Shown here piece by piece: positions 21,877 to 33,112 of a stretch of DNA of 64,000 nucleotides. The stretch spans positions 496,001 to 560,000 of the forward strand of contig JADLSH010000138.1 of the NCBI GenBank assembly GCA_016169945.1, given 5' to 3'. Both the position numbers and the translations under genes were made by a program. Source of the DNA: Trachythela sp. YZ-2020 (lineage: Eukaryota; Cnidaria; Anthozoa; Malacalcyonacea; Clavulariidae). The notes under the pieces were generated by a model. It saw only the letters and a list, made by a program, of their open reading frames with translations. It made no database searches and was not told the DNA's origin. The stretch's first letter is position 1, and each line of letters begins with the position of its first letter.

Positions 21877-22124
21877 TTACTGTCGATTTCAAGTAACTTT
21901 TCACTCAAATGTTGCAAACTTTGTTTCGAACTTCGGAAATTCGTTGAGATACTTGAGAAGTTCAAAAGTTCATAATGCATTCAGAACCGGTTTGTAAACT
22001 GACCATTTGATTGGCTGCTTTATCTTCAGCTTTGTTTACAAACTGGCTTGTGAATCGTTATGAACTTGTGAACTTCGCAACGAATTTCCGAAGTTCGGAA
22101 CATTTGAGTGAAAAGTTATAGTCG
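21877..22124. repeat. MITE, GTCGATTTGAAGTAAC family, copy 2
   Basis: Left end TTACTGTCGATTTCAAGTAAC-like, core CATTTGATTGGCTGCT and right GTTCGGAACATTTGAGTGAA, colinear with the 17874-18156 copy with scattered differences and a more eroded right end. Confidence 0.7.
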
Positions 22125-22189
22125 TTTGCAGTTTTAATTAGATGCAAAGTTAAATGAATTCGTTGTAAACACAAATAGTTTCGCACGCA

Positions 22190-22420
22190 ATCAGGGTAGC
22201 CACTCGTAGCCACACTTAATAATCTATACTTACATCAAGTATATAGTGTGGCGTATCATTTGAAATTTTATTTTATCAATGCCACTGGTAGCCACACTTT
22301 TCCAATAGGGATTTCATCAGGGTAGCCACGCGTAGCCACACCGGTAACCACACTTGTCTAAAAGCATAGAACAATGGTAGCCACTCGTAGCCACACTTTA
22401 TAATCCATACTTACATCGCG
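22190..22420. repeat. GGTAGCCACTCGTAGCCACA tandem array
   Basis: Four to five degenerate units, with the longer unit including ATAATCTATACTTACATC repeated about 183 bp apart (22194 and 22377). Confidence 0.6.
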
Positions 22421-22957
22421 TATTTCATGTATAAAGTAAGGCTAGGCGTGGTATTAAATTGTATAGAAGAAAGTGTGGCTGCGAGATACAATCGCAAAAA
22501 AATGCAACCTCTCTTCACTGTAATATATTCTTACGAAAGCGGCTGGCAGCCAGGAATTTTTTCTATGACATTGAATAATGTAAAGAACACACAGCAATAC
22601 TTTTCGAACAAAGTATTTTCAGTAAACGAGTTAGAGAAACTGTAATAGAAGAGATGGTGTTTTTAAGCGACAAATATGCAGTTACAAAGTATTCACATTG
22701 ACTTATTTATTAAAGAAAACCGTTTTGAGCATCTAAGTCTTCAATTGTAACATATTTATACACGCAATTGAGTTTTATACACGCACACACAAACACACAC
22801 ATAGCCTGTTCATTGTTAATCGTTTTCATCCTCCATCGCTGTTTAGTTTACTGTTCCACGTTCCCACGGTGGCCGTGCTGACATCAAAATCCAGCAATGG
22901 TCTGCGATGCTATATGCGCAGCGGATTCCTTTGCAAACTTATATTTATAAATTCAAA

Positions 22958-23698
22958 ATGGCGTCAGTTCTTTATCATATGAGTGCGGAAGAAGTTCTTT
23001 CTGAATTTCTGGCTGAAACTTCAGGTGAAACGAGCGATTCCGAAGACAACGATTCTGCTAATAATAATGCAAATCTTGCTACGACCATCAACCGCTGTTT
23101 AGAAGCGTTGGATGGCCTTGACTTGGGAACAAACACAGCAGGATTTAAAAAGTGTGTCGAAAAATTTATTGAAACATCATTCTTTGCATTTCAACCTCCA
23201 AGTGACCCCATGAAGATACTGTTGAACAGAACCGTTAATTGTGCAACTATATTTAATGCCGAAAGCAAACAATGGCTAAAAAAGATAAGCAACCGATTGT
23301 CTGGGAAAATTAGCATCAGGCATCCATATCAAGGTGAAATCGTTAGAAATTTTCCTTCTGAGATGTTCTTTGCACTTAAAACTTCAGTGCAGCACTCCCG
23401 AAAAGAGGAAATTACTAATAATGTTTTTTACAACGATAACAAGAATCGGAATGTTATGTCCTTTTCATCAAGGACAGCTGTTATTGTATTTTTATCATTG
23501 TTGAGTGGCTACTCTGAAACAAATGTGAAAGGCTTCTTTAAAAAAATTCTGGCTGGAAGAACGCATGGTAAAGCCCGTGTAATTGTAAGCTGCAGCAAAG
23601 AGTTTTCTTTTACCTACAACATAAAGACTGGGCAATTTTGTGTCTCTTTTCATTATGGAGTATGGAACAAGGCAGGTTTCCCTCTCCATAACTTCTGA
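22958..23698 (+). CDS. hypothetical protein, convergent with a transposase-like gene
   Basis: 246 codons from MASVLYHMSAEEVLSEFLAE. The frame is open from 22907, but this ATG in TTCAAAATGGCGTC has the better start context. Residues 25-40 are acidic (GETSDSEDNDSANNN). The middle is helical, and the C-terminal half is basic with a Ser/Phe-rich end (KEFSFTYNIKTGQFCVSFHY). No domain recognised, no signal peptide and no clear membrane segment. A donor-like AAGGCAG|GTTTCC near the end means further exons are possible. It points towards the transposase-like gene at 25153-28695, so the two could be paired ORFs of one mobile element. That is inference; no shared terminal repeats were found. Confidence 0.5.
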   Translation: MASVLYHMSAEEVLSEFLAETSGETSDSEDNDSANNNANLATTINRCLEALDGLDLGTNTAGFKKCVEKFIETSFFAFQPPSDPMKILLNRTVNCATIFNAESKQWLKKISNRLSGKISIRHPYQGEIVRNFPSEMFFALKTSVQHSRKEEITNNVFYNDNKNRNVMSFSSRTAVIVFLSLLSGYSETNVKGFFKKILAGRTHGKARVIVSCSKEFSFTYNIKTGQFCVSFHYGVWNKAGFPLHNF

Positions 23699-23877
23699 TG
23701 GGAACAAAACTTGTATATTACAGACTTGCTGCCATTTGGAATAGACCAAACTTGTGTTATCTGTTATTTGTTATATAATCAGCAAGAAGCACCTATAACG
23801 TACTTGGTTGACAATTGGTAAATTTTGTGCAAACATTTGTTGCTTATTGCAGTCGCCTTGACTGAAGTTTTTGAAGA

Positions 23878-24105
23878 ATGTTGATCAGTTCATGGGAATC
23901 GCTTTGAGGAATTCCTATAAACAAGCAAGAATTTGAAAAGTACCTTGACACTATCATAACTTTCTGTTTCATTGACCTGTAAGATTGCACAAAAATGGAA
24001 TATCAAATTTTATTGGTCAATGAAACAGGAAGTTTTGAACCTTTTCATATTTTTTGAGGAATTATTTAAAGGAACTCCTCGAAGTCAGGAAATAAACTGA
24101 TCATC
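23878..24105. repeat. MITE with TTGATCAGTT termini
   Basis: Left TTGATCAGTTCATGGGAATC and GAGGAATTCCTATAAAC are mirrored on the right by GAGGAATTATTTAAAGGAAC and AAATAAACTGATCATCAA. Imperfect arms; a second inner pair (TTTCATTGACC / GGTCAATGAAA) is present. Confidence 0.55.
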
Positions 24106-24175
24106 AATTTACTGACACTTACCAGCACCACTGTTAAAACAGAGTAAGCCACAAGAGTCGGTCACTCTCCCCTGG

Positions 24176-24480
24176 TCGAGCAGCAGGGCTGCATAATATA
24201 TTTTATTTTCTGGGACCGCAAGGCCAACGAAAAGAATTTCTGCAATTTGGGGGCCCTCCATTGCCTCCCCCCCGTCAAAAAAAATTCCAGTACAAGGACA
24301 TGTTCATTGTTTTTGTGGGACTTTTCCCACTTTATTTCAGGCTACAAACAGTGCTTTCCCAAAAACATAAATATTTTACCTGCCCCCAAAGCCTGGGGCC
24401 TGGAGGAAATTGCTTTACCTCTAAATTTTATGGGATCAATGGTCCTGTGGTCCGCTATATTATGCAGCCCTGTCGAGCAG
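24176..24480. mobile_element. hAT-type MITE with 8-bp TSD
   Basis: The 289-bp element 24184-24472 has perfect inverted ends CAGGGCTGCATAATATA and the 8-bp direct flank TCGAGCAG (24176-24183, 24473-24480). CAGGG ends and an 8-bp duplication are diagnostic of the hAT superfamily. The two overlapping ORFs inside (24247-24501) are by-products. Confidence 0.85.
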
Positions 24481-25152
24481 AATCAGAGAGTGGCTAGCTA
24501 GGGAGAGAGAGGTCATGTTGCACCTTTAGAAGCTTAACAGATAGTTAATCTGCCTTAAATTTTATTCTGCCTATTGCCAGATGTTACTGGTGAAGGGTAA
24601 AGTATTATGCATTAATTCGATTAACTTATTTATTGTCAGACCTCTCCCCTTTATGAATAAAATTGTGTGATACTACACAGAGTAAAATAGCCAAGTAGGG
24701 TGCATTGGCACACATTCCCACTTGAAAGGGTTAATCTATTTTATTTTACTCTGTCTAGGAATATGCAATATTAATCATCACTAGGGTCAATTTCTTAGGC
24801 ATATATGATTAAAACAAACACAAACTCTTCTAAAAACAGGTAACGTTATACAACATAGATATAAATATTTTGTTAAATTATAAAAAATCCATTAAAATAA
24901 GGATATTTGTAATTTTAAAGCCTGAATTTCAGGTATGTAATGTTCAATGTTTTAAATAGAAGCCTGCTTTGCAGGTATATAAATAGCATTATCTATTAAC
25001 ATTGCAGATAATTTCTTATACAAGTTTGAATTTCAAGTACAGTATAGGCAATGTTTTGAATAAAAACCTGACTTGCAGGTATATGAATAGCATCAACTAT
25101 TAAACATTGCAAATCCTGATATAATGAACAAATTTAATATGTAACATGTCCT
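24481..25152. other. no gene; tandem duplication at 24945-25115
   Basis: A unit with CCTGCTTTGCAGGTATATAAATAGCATT followed by CTATTAACATTGCA occurs twice about 107 bp apart. An ATTAAA at about 25130 could serve as poly(A) signal for the minus-strand gene that ends at 25153. Confidence 0.45.
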
Positions 25153-28100
25153 TCACTTCTGTGATTTACCAACGAGTTTCTTGTCCACAAGCAGCTTACC
25201 AGCAAGAACACTGTCTTCAATACCTTTTCTGTACTTGTGTGAGCAATAGTAACACTTCTCTTGGGAACTCTTATGAAATCCACAGTGACAGGATTCACTT
25301 AATGTAACTCTTGATGGAATGTATGTTTGCTTGTATGCAATGTTATCAGCCAAATAATAGCCCCTCTCTCTCAACCAGACTAACTGAACAAACTCATAAC
25401 TGAAAATCTGCCACCACCTACCTGAAAAGGTAGTGTTTCGGCTGTACCTAGCAATAGCTACATGTTTTGATTCACGACCCTCCATTGAGACAGCATTTAA
25501 ACCCAACTGGTACTTCTCAAAGACCTGCAAAGCATGAGCAGAGATAAGGTGACCAACATTCCAAATTGTAGGAGAAACTGATCGTGTAAATAGACAACAC
25601 GCTCGAAAGAAATTTGTACAGTATTGCTTCAACAACTCTATCGCCCGTATTTTTTGTGTTTTTCTCACACACTCCTAATGAGTGGAGGTTCAATCTGAGT
25701 TTTCATGAGTAGCCAATGCTGTTTTTTAATAACTGTGAGTAGTCACATAGTACAGTAAGGTACGGCACTAACCCTCCAGCCAAACAAAACAGAATTAACA
25801 CTCAAGAGAAGCTCAGATTGAACCTCCACCATTGGAGTGAGAGTGTGAGCTTAGAATACGTGCGAGCGCGTCGTCCAGTTTTATAAAGCCATTATTACTC
25901 ACAGGCTCACGCAGTGGGAGGTTCGACCTTGAAGCTGCTGAGTAGCCAATGTTGTTTTTAACAACTGGTGGGTGAGTAGTCACATTATAAGGTACGGCAA
26001 TTAACCTCCAGCGCTATTCAAAGAAGAATTAACACTCAAGAGACTCAGATTGGAACCTCCACTCATTGAGCGTATGCCCGTATTCTAAGCTCCACTCACC
26101 TCACACTCTGTGAGTGGAGGTTGAGCTTTTCACTTTTTCGCAATGCTGTTTTTAATAACTGGTGGGTGAGTAGTCACATAGTAGGTACGGCACTAAGTGC
26201 CAGCTATTCAAAAACAAGATTCAAAACAGAAGAAACCTCAAGAAATCAGATTGAACCTCCACTCATTGGTATTCAAATGTGAATATCTGATACTGAAACA
26301 CTTACCACTCTACAAAAAACTGAGACGCTTTCCCTTAACTGCAAACAAATATATGCAAAAGTATGAAGAGCAAATTCTTGTCTCTCAGTATCACTCACTT
26401 CTTTGAGGGAGTCAATGATAAACATGAAATTATGTAAAAACAGTCTAGAATCTTGCCCCGTAAATCTATATTGGAAATCTTGACCAGTCGCTTTGGTGTC
26501 ATTAAACCATCGCTTCACCTTCTTGGCAAGACGAACTAACTTTGCAGTCTTCGAGAGACAATTTACAAGTCGACAGAAAGCTGTTGAGTTTGATACATCA
26601 TTAAAATGAGCTACATTGGAAGCTATATTTGACTTACCAATGCTATGATATAGGATTAGCTTAAAAATCTGCTGGCAAGCATTATTCTTGACATGTAATG
26701 GGTCTATGTGGGCTCGGTCTAGAAAATGTCCGAGTAAGGGCTCAAATTCCTGTCGGCTTTTTTCGTCGGCAATAAATCTAGTTATTTTACCCCTCTTTGT
26801 TTTGGAAGAACATTTTTGTTTTTCAACCTTTTCTTTAAGCTTTTTAACCTTCTTCGAAACTTGAACTCTCTTGTTATATGACCATGGTTGCCATGTACAA
26901 CCAGGTTCTGAGCCAAATGTCCCATTTGTTTCATCACAATTGTCGATGTTGACATTGGCATAGGTTGAAAAATATTTTGCACTAACTGACAATTCACCGG
27001 CTAAAAATGCCATCATCTTCAAATCATTTGGAAATTCAGAAAAAGTGAACCTAACATTTGTTCCATGTATATTAAACACTTTTTTCTCAATTTCAGTTAT
27101 TTCATGTAGAAGAAATTTTACGTAGCGCACAATAACAACTGAGTTTTCTTCCCAGTTAGCTCCGAAAATCATGAAATTTTCTGTATTACTCAATATGCTT
27201 TTGCTCGATTGATAAAACTAATGAGCCAGGAACAGGCAGTGCTGTCTTTTCCGAATGGGGCCCCATCCCCACCCAAAACTACATGAAAATTGTTAATATC
27301 GTCATCAAACCACAAGAGAGTTTCTCCTGAAACCTCAGCCAGTTTAAGATAAAGTTTGCTAACAGAGGTAAATAGTCAGTCAAATGTCGGTAACAGCCTT
27401 CTACTTTTGACAATTATCTAACCCATAACAAAAATCCTCCTTCACACAACACACTTTACCAATCTCCAAAGACCTAACATGTGCCATCATTGTATCATAT
27501 GGCACTAAACAAACAACATTGCAAGACATAACCTTAATTCGCTTCCTGCTTTTAACACTATGCATTGTTGACTTACTGCTATATGTCATTGAAGATATTG
27601 ATTTATACACAGACCTGTATTTCCGCTTACCCATCACAACCCTGCAAAAATAGGTTGAGATACTGCGTAACATGTTTTGGTCTGACACTTCAAATTCCTT
27701 AAGCTTGTGATTGTAAATCTTAGGAAAAACCTTCTCACACAACTTGGGTTTTTTAGAAATAACCTTAACTAAATCCTTCTCTGAAAATTTTGTTGTAACT
27801 GTATCAACTAAACCTGAAAGTGTAGTCATTACATTGGAAAGTGAGCCACCATGAATCCTAGTCACTGCTTTAAATGTCTCACTGCGTCTTTTTATATTTG
27901 TCCTTTCAGCGTTCATCGACTTGCCATCTTAATAATAAAAATAATGGTTTATTTGGGGGCCTCTTTGACCATCTAGACAATTCTATTTTTCAAAAATATT
28001 CTAATAACAGCCCTTTCAGTGGTCCTCAGTGATGATACACTCTGGGTTGATCAATATAACTACATCCTGTTTTATCACCAGCCCCCACTTAGTACTGCCC

Positions 28101-28695
28101 CCCTCCCACCTTGTCGGGTCAGGCCGGATCCACCATGAATTATTCAAGAAAATATACCTTTATTTGTAGTAGGTTTCAGCTTCCTATTAAGTATCGCAGT
28201 TGGATGTTGTACAAGTGTCTGTTTATCATTCTCTAAGCTGTTTATGTTCTCATTTAGAGAAGCAATCTAAAACGAGAAACAAAATCACACAATAGTCCTT
28301 GATGAAATACACCTTGGTGAGTGATAATTGTCTGGCCGGCAATAGACAAACCAAGATAACAGCATGCGACAATCATAGCTGGTCCAGGAGGGATTCAGGC
28401 ACTTCCAACATCCTTTAATATTCTTAAAACTTCTAGTGTTCATTCATTATATAATTGCAATTTGAACATGTTTACTTGCCCAAATAAACTACCATACATA
28501 CTATCAGAAGTTAAAGTAAACTGCATTTACCTTATTTTCAAGCCTTCTACGTTTGGCATATAAGGCATTTACAGTATTTTTGCATTCCACGACAGAAATG
28601 TGTGCAACGGCTGCCTCTTGTTGGCACTCTTTTTTCGCCTTCATCATGTGCCCAACATTAAACCGAGAATACCGTTTTGCTTTGCTGAGTGGCAT
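25153..28695 (-). pseudogene. four-exon transposase-like gene, frameshifted in exon 3
   Basis: Coding exons on the minus strand: 28695-28532 (starts MPLSKAKRYSRFNVGHMM), 28266-28158, 27927-26306 and 25674-25153, all with GT/AG borders and compatible phases. A 5' UTR exon probably ends at a donor at 28788/28787. Exon 3 carries GGDGAPFGKDSTA (about 27275-27240) and PNDLKM (Asp at about 27025), and exon 4 has SMEGRESKH (about 25488-25462) and a CHC-X8-C-X2-C cluster. The acidic residues in these blocks could form a DDE/DDD RNase-H-like site; this is inference. Reading frame is lost about three times between 27425 and 27190, while exons on either side stay open. I recall similar multicopy proteins from cnidarian genomes but cannot name the superfamily. 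Intron 3 holds a triplicated MITE. Confidence 0.6.
25676..26268. repeat. three MITE copies in tandem inside intron 3
   Basis: A unit of about 160 bp, from GTGGAGGTTCAATCTGAG through GAGTAGCCAATG, AACTGGTGGGTGAGTAGTCAC and GGTACGGCACTAA to CTCAGATTGAACCTCCAC, occurs at about 25681-25831, 25915-26062 and 26114-26260. Each unit has inverted ends. Between copies lie outer sequences such as CCGTATTCTAAGCTCCACTC. The MITEs lie wholly in the intron. Confidence 0.7.
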
Positions 28696-28869
28696 CCTAC
28701 AAATGACAGTTCGTCACAGCTCATAAAACATTCATAAACTCGGCACACAAGAGCAATTTCAAGAAACAAAAAACATAGGATTTTTACCTGATAAACACTC
28801 TTTCACACAAACTCACAAGCATAGTCCACCGACTAACAGATCAGGATCCTTTTGAAGAATAGTTTACTT

Positions 28870-29085
28870 CAAATATCCGCCTGCGTTAAAAGCGACATTA
28901 TTTCCACTCACAAGTTATGTTTAACAAGGAATTCTCCCTAAACTTGGTTGGGAGTATTTGATATCAAAAGAAAGCACTAACTCTTCTGCAGACATTGCCG
29001 CCATTTCCATTGAAGTGTGACCGCTTAGAATGCCGGTATATGTCATAATTTAACGGTGACAAAACAATGCCTCAGTCACCCTCCC
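28870..29085. other. likely promoter region of the minus-strand transposase-like gene
   Basis: Upstream of the inferred 5' UTR exon. It contains GCCGCCATTTCCATTG near 28990, a common YY1-like start-site motif, but no TATA box placed convincingly. Confidence 0.25.
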
Positions 29086-29830
29086 TTACAAGGAAAAATT
29101 GTAACAATATTTAGAACGATGGGTTTGCGTGCGTAATTTTCGATTTATTACGGCCACCGTGTCCCTCATCTTGTTTCTGCGTTTCACGTTCAATGGATGG
29201 GTTGGTCGTTTGGTCGTTGAGGCTCGGCGTCCTCTAGTGCAATGGTATTTTTCATCATAACAATCGGGCAATCTTCGTGTAAAACTCGACGTTTGACGAG
29301 AATCCATAACGCAGCAAGGTGCTCGTCCACTGTGGGATAGGCCTTAACAAACGCTTTTAAGTTGAACACTTTGAGGACCATTCCGAAAATCAAAATCCAC
29401 ACGTCGATATTAGGATCCGACTTAGTCCAGAAGTCATTCTCCTTCCTAGCTGCGCTGTCCATTCGTTCACAAAATGCTAATGTTGGTTTTCCTTTGAGTT
29501 TGCGTCCGTAAAATTTCGTTTGCATAAGACCAGCACCCCGACGGAAGTACATGTCGCTGTTCAGTTGCCATTGCGTAGGTGAACAAAAATAGAAAGCATC
29601 ATTCTCCTCTTCGGACATGCTGTTTTCGTCGTCGGTTTGTTGCCGGGCCATTGTCGAATCATCATGGTCTGGATCGTTTGGTGCTTCCGGCAATGCATTC
29701 GTGCTTTCATCTTCCGACGAGATTAGAGGATCAGAGCGACGAATACGTTTTGGCAAATAGAGTTCTTCGTCAGAACTTGGCGTTGAATGTAGTAGGATTC
29801 TTCACCTGAGGCTCGCGTTCCTCGGACATC
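29086..29830 (-). pseudogene. unknown protein next to SF3 helicase gene
   Basis: The frame runs from about 29809 (LLHSTPSSDEELYLPKRIRR) through an acidic low-complexity stretch (SSEDESTNALPEAPNDPDHD) into a globular part with FYFCSPTQWQLNSDMYFRRG and LKAFVKAYPTVDEHLAALWI, ending in a basic tail reached by a frameshift near 29190 (PLNVKRRNKMRDTVAVINRK). About 230 residues altogether. No domain recognised. Same strand and directly downstream of the SF3 helicase remnant, so probably part of the same element or the helicase gene's last exon. Confidence 0.4.
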
Positions 29831-29910
29831 GTTCTGCTTCCCCTAAAAACGACAGGTGGATCAATTGATGTGGAGAACTCGATCTGGAAGCTTGGGTGCA
29901 ACTCTTCGGG

Positions 29911-31400
29911 TTATATGCGCCTTATATATTTACACGATTCACGTGAAGAGAGGTTGGCAATCGCTGCGGATTGCTGACTCTCGTACCACCTCTTGTTCGC
30001 TTCGACCCATTCTAAGTTCGCGTTGATCTCTTGTGCTATCCATGCAAAACACGCCATCGCGTTATCAAAAATCCATTTGTCCGCGCCAATTGTCGTCTCC
30101 TCCAGCGATTGTGTATGGTATATTGGTAGCCGTCGTAGGACGTTTTCATTTTCTGCGTCAAAATCTGGTACCTTGTTGGTGTTGATGTGTGGGCAACTGT
30201 TGAAAAAGCACCTTGGTTGTTGATGTTTAACAGCAGTCGTCATCCATCCCCCCTGCAACAGAGTTTTTGCCAAATCGCTTGTCATCGTAGTTGCACACCA
30301 GTCTCTCGTCGATCATTGCAACAGAAAACTGACGCTCTTTCGTAATGGTGGCAACGCACTGGACGGGAATAAGGTGATGAAAGATGGCCGCCCACGATGT
30401 TTTGGCCGAGTCTTTTGGACCTGCGACCACCAGTTTTTTGACTTTTTGTGGCATCTTTCCGGACACGAGGCATACTGTAGGTAAAATTTATTTAAAAAAT
30501 TAATGCGTTGGTAATGGTCAGGGAACGAGTTTAGAATGCCATTTTCAAAGTAGCGCGCATCTGGTAAGGTTGTACTTTTGTAAGGCACGAAGAATCTCGG
30601 CGACGTTTAATTTTGAGGACTGCATCTGGTGGTATTGGACGAGGTATGAAACTACGAGTTGAGATTTGAAACACGACCCCATCTAACACTTCAATAAGGT
30701 CGTTATCGAAAACGTGCTGTTGGATGATGGTACAATCTTTGTGAGCAAGTGTCCTCGACAACACGCGAAAATGTTTTAGGACACGGTCGCGTAGATTGTC
30801 GTTCGAGACGAGGTGATGAAGGCAGCTGTCCTCGTCTATCATGTGCACAAACGTAATGGCAGCTTGATTGGGACGGCTGTGTACGTTACCGCGATACAGG
30901 GCATTGTCACAGAGTTCCTGACACGTGCAATGTCTCTTATCGCTGTTGTTGCTTCGCACGGATTCGTTGGTAATTCTGTTGGGTTCGGGTTAGACAGACT
31001 AACAATATCTGCAACTAAGCCATCGGACGGCAGTTTCTGAAATGCTTTCATCATTATGGTAAGAATGTCCGCATTCACGACCACGATCCGGCACGGTGTG
31101 GTGGGGAAACCTGTTGGATTGGTTGGAACATGAACACTCGGAATTTTGAATGGATAGGCAGTCTCCTCCTTATCGACTTACCTAACCCGTCTAAAAATGA
31201 TATCAACAACGCCGCCAATAGGATTAGTAGAAGAGAAAAAAGGCTAATAACAATTATAAACCACCCAGAGTAAACAGAAATGATGTAAATAATTACCCTT
31301 TTTTTTCGGCGTCGCTATCAGAACAGTACTTCCCCGATTCGAGGTTTTCGCCGTACAAAGGACTGGCGAGAGAATTTAGACCTTGTTTACAGGGCAACCC
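29911..31400 (-). pseudogene. superfamily-3-helicase-like gene, multiply frameshifted
   Basis: Pieces in successive frames on the minus strand: a possible 5' exon near 31390-31290 (SLASPLYGENLESGKYCSDS, donor AAAGG|GTAATT), then 31113-30920 (VVVNADILTIMMKAFQKLPS), 30959-30531, 30588-30480, 30470-30280 and 30285-29911. The helicase core shows KKLVVAGPKDSAKTSW (Walker A at about 30421-30395), ATITKERQFSVAMIDE, then LLQGGWMTTAVKHQQPR and INTNKVPDFD (motif C-like), ending with DKWIFDNAMACFAWIAQEIN. SF3 helicases unwind DNA during replication of small DNA viruses and some transposons. The glycine before the Walker Lys is Ala (SAKT), and there are about four frameshifts. No HUH nuclease was seen next to it. 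It is an inactive remnant of a virus-like or transposon replicon gene. Confidence 0.6.
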
Positions 31401-31559
31401 GGGATCAACAATACAGAATATGAACTTAAAATACCGACACTAAACCTCACATAAAATACCGACACCAAATGAAACCAGATGTAATACCAACATTCCCGTC
31501 CATATTACAGACCGTTTTAGAGCTTCTAAACAGCACAAGAGACACAAAAACTGCTATAT

Positions 31560-32840
31560 CCCCTCCCTCAACTTAATCCATATCACAACTTTTAACCATG
31601 CTGATAACAAAATATCTAAAGAAGTGATGCTTCCATATTTCTTCTTACTAAATTCCCGCTCACTCCTTCCAAAGTTGGACGAATTGACTGCAAGTGTCAA
31701 GCCTGTTGATATTGTCGCAATAACTGAGTCATGGTTGCATGAACACATAGACAAGAGCTTATTGTCAATTAATGGTTACAATATATTTCGTAAAGATCGC
31801 GCAATTGGTCGAGGTGGGGGAGTTTGTGCTTACATCAAAAACGATATTCCTTGTATACGACGGGTAGACCTAGAAAGTGAAAATTTGGAATGATAATGGT
31901 TGAGCCTACGACCTAAACGCCTCCCTAGATCTCTTTCTGGTATCGCAATTTGTGTCGTGCACCATCCACCTGGTCTGGCAGTATCAGAGCATAACGATCT
32001 TAATGAATATTTAATTAATACTATTGACCTACTCCGAAATAAACACCCTGACCACGGCCTAGTAATCTTGGGCGATTTTAATGATCTTGAAATACGTTGT
32101 TAGAAAATTGTTGACCAACCTATTAGAGTATCAGCAATACTTGATCTTATCCTTACAAACTTGCATAAACTATATGATCGTCCTATAGTCCTCGCCCCAT
32201 TAGGATCCAGTGACCGTAATATTATACACTGGCTACCGTCTGTCGATAGCATTCCCAACGACAGCACACAAGTAAAATCTCTTAAATCCTTAGTACGCCG
32301 CTATCCTACACACGTAAAAATCTCAAATCTTGTTGACAAGTTGTTGGCTTAACAAGCTTGTAGGAAGCTTGTTAACAAGTTGTAACAAGCTTGTCATTTT
32401 ATCAAGCTATGGCAAACTTATGTCATCAAGCTTGCTACAACTTGTTGGTTTGCAGATTTTAGCCGAACCTGTTGCAACCATCTTCAACGCATCACTTGCA
32501 TCTGGAATTGTCCCTGCAATATGGAAAGATTCAAACATCATACCAATTCCAAAATCACAACCTCCTACCAGCGAAGGTGACACTAGACCCATTTCACTAA
32601 CACCCTGCCTGTCAAAGGTTCTTGAAGATTTCGTGGTCAGGTGGATGATAACCGATATTGAAGACAAGATTGACCCTAAGCAATTTGGATGCTTGAAAGG
32701 AACATCGACAATTTACTGTCTTCTGGACATGATCCACACTTGGTTGTGCAACTTATAGTCTCCTGAAAAAGATCTTAGACTTTGTTTCCTTGATTTCGCA
32801 AAGGCATTTGACCGCATAGGGCATAATTTATTATATTGAT
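31560..32840 (+). pseudogene. LINE ORF2 fragment (endonuclease plus RT), deleted inside
   Basis: Endonuclease part: LLNSRSLLPKLDELTASV, IVAITESWLH, then in another frame LVILGDFND. RT part from about 32452: ILAEPVATIFNASLASGIVP, GDTRPISLTPCLSKVLEDFV, QFGCLKGTSTIYCLLDMIH and, after a stop, CFLDFAKAFDRIGHNLLY. The 32309-32452 CAACTTG repeat sits where the linker and RT start should be, bridging an internal deletion. Truncated at 32840 by the MITE that follows. CR1/L2/Jockey group. Confidence 0.75.
32309..32452. repeat. CAACTTGTTAACAAGTTG-type repeat, copy 2, inside LINE
   Basis: Begins CTACACACGTAAAAATCTC and continues as CTTGTTGACAAGTTGTTGGC-type words to TACAACTTGTTGGTTTGCAG. Colinear with 43044-43160 and similar to 19832-20158. 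The right border is truncated against LINE coding sequence. Confidence 0.7.
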
Positions 32841-32859
32841 ATTAAAGCTGTTGGACCTA

Positions 32860-33112
32860 CAATCCTGGCCAAAACTATCGGCGACACTCTTCCTATTTGA
32901 TGTTAATTACTATTCCACTGCAATAATTCTTCACAAACTCCCCTTCTCCCTCCGTTACAATGTTGAGCGTACTACAAGAGGTTTAACTATGTTCCGGGGA
33001 CTGAAGCAACATTGAATGGTGGGGGATCGGGGGCGGGCTGTGTAAATTTGCCATGATAGTGATAAAGTTGTTCAAATAATTGGAAGTGTCGCAGATGTTT
33101 TGTCCAGGATTG
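32860..33112. repeat. MITE with CAATCCTGGCCAAAAC termini
   Basis: Left CAATCCTGGCCAAAACTATC and GGCGACACTCTTCC are mirrored on the right by GGAAGTGTCGCAGATG and TTTTGTCCAGGATTG. The left half recurs at 42781-42915. Confidence 0.75.

Noticed and set aside
24247..24501. Two overlapping ORFs as a gene
   Set aside because: They lie within a 289-bp hAT-type MITE and extend across its end.
25676..26268. A CRISPR-like array because of regularly spaced repeats
   Set aside because: The units are about 160 bp with inverted ends in a eukaryotic intron, typical of MITEs.
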